From: Chloroflexota bacterium
GTDB lineage: Bacteria > Chloroflexota > Dehalococcoidia > SAR202 > UBA11138
NCBI GenBank assembly: GCA_022561955.1
Contig: JADFQF010000098.1
Span: forward strand, 1 to 6,212
Direction of reading: 5' to 3'
Length of the DNA stretch: 6,212 nt
In this document: positions 6,069-6,212 of the stretch, piece after piece
Position numbering within the stretch: position 1 is the stretch's first letter
How the letters are laid out: the number at the start of each line of letters is the position of its first letter
Translations under genes and position numbers: made by a program
The notes under the pieces: generated by a model
The model's input: only the letters and a program-made list of their open reading frames with translations
The model's database searches: none
What the model was told of the DNA's origin: nothing

Positions 6069-6212
6069 TTGGGTGACGTCAATATCGTAACAACAGAAGG
6101 GCACGTCGCCGTAATCACCCTTCCCGATGTTTTGACCGGTGAGTCGGCCTTCGAATTGCGCGACGCCTGCCTTCAGGTCCGGCAGGATGAAGAGACCTGG
6201 GTGGTCGTGCTA
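6069..6212 (+). CDS. probable enoyl-CoA hydratase/isomerase (crotonase) family, 3'-truncated
   Basis: Forty-eight codons run open to the right edge from a TTG start. GGAG at 6057-6060 sits eight bases upstream, and the in-frame stop at 6024-6026 (the HAD stop) limits the start. The visible part has the crotonase N-terminal pattern: a strand G-H-V-A-V-I-T-L-P, a helix with F-E-L-R-D-A-C-L, an acidic turn (R-Q-D-E-E-T) and then W-V-V-V-L at the edge, just before where the oxyanion-hole loop would follow. The usual N-R-P-x-x-x-N-A loop is not typical here, and no catalytic residue is visible. Members act on acyl-CoA thioesters in fatty acid or amino acid breakdown. The family call is moderate because only the first domain strand and helix can be seen. 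Confidence 0.6.
   Translation, partial: MGDVNIVTTEGHVAVITLPDVLTGESAFELRDACLQVRQDEETWVVVL

Noticed and set aside
1..6212. Search for tRNA, rRNA, CRISPR repeats, insertion sequences or attachment sites
   Set aside because: No cloverleaf, regular spaced repeats, transposase motif or terminal inverted repeats were found by reading both strands.

Overview
The window is a compact bacterial chromosomal segment, GC-rich with almost everything encoded on the plus strand. It holds seven protein genes: a 5'-truncated PQQ-type beta-propeller protein, the membrane insertase YidC, the RNA-binding protein Jag (KhpB/EloR), a PfkB/ribokinase-family kinase, a FlaR-like P-loop nucleotide-kinase-fold protein, an AI-2E-family membrane protein, a HAD hydrolase, plus the 5' end of a probable enoyl-CoA hydratase (crotonase) gene cut by the right edge. 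The short YidC without a large periplasmic domain, the three-domain Jag, frequent TTG/GTG starts and the mix of neighbours fit an uncultured Chloroflexota-type lineage (Dehalococcoidia/SAR202-like). That assignment is inferred from gene style and not proven by any marker gene here.

Left block (1-2316): the propeller gene ends at 728. A 105-base gap with competing inverted repeats leads into yidC, which starts with TTG. yidC overlaps jag by 104 bases. The jag start lies inside yidC behind a perfect AGGAGG, so the strongly basic C-terminal tail of YidC is encoded in a second frame over the Jag N-terminal domain. yidC-jag is a classic pair linking membrane protein insertion with envelope and division control.

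Middle block (2317-3875): after a gap with a GC-rich hairpin comes the PfkB-family kinase. Its stop codon abuts the ATG of the FlaR-like protein (TAAATG), so the two are probably translationally coupled.

Right block (3876-6212): the AI-2E-family gene and the HAD gene each follow a short gap with a promoter-like CCCATAAT element, suggesting separate transcription units. The HAD gene is followed after 42 bases by the crotonase start and may be co-transcribed with it. No RNA genes, mobile elements, CRISPR arrays or canonical U-tract terminators were found. I see no clear new multi-gene system. The most unusual features are the overprinted YidC tail and the structured yidC leader.
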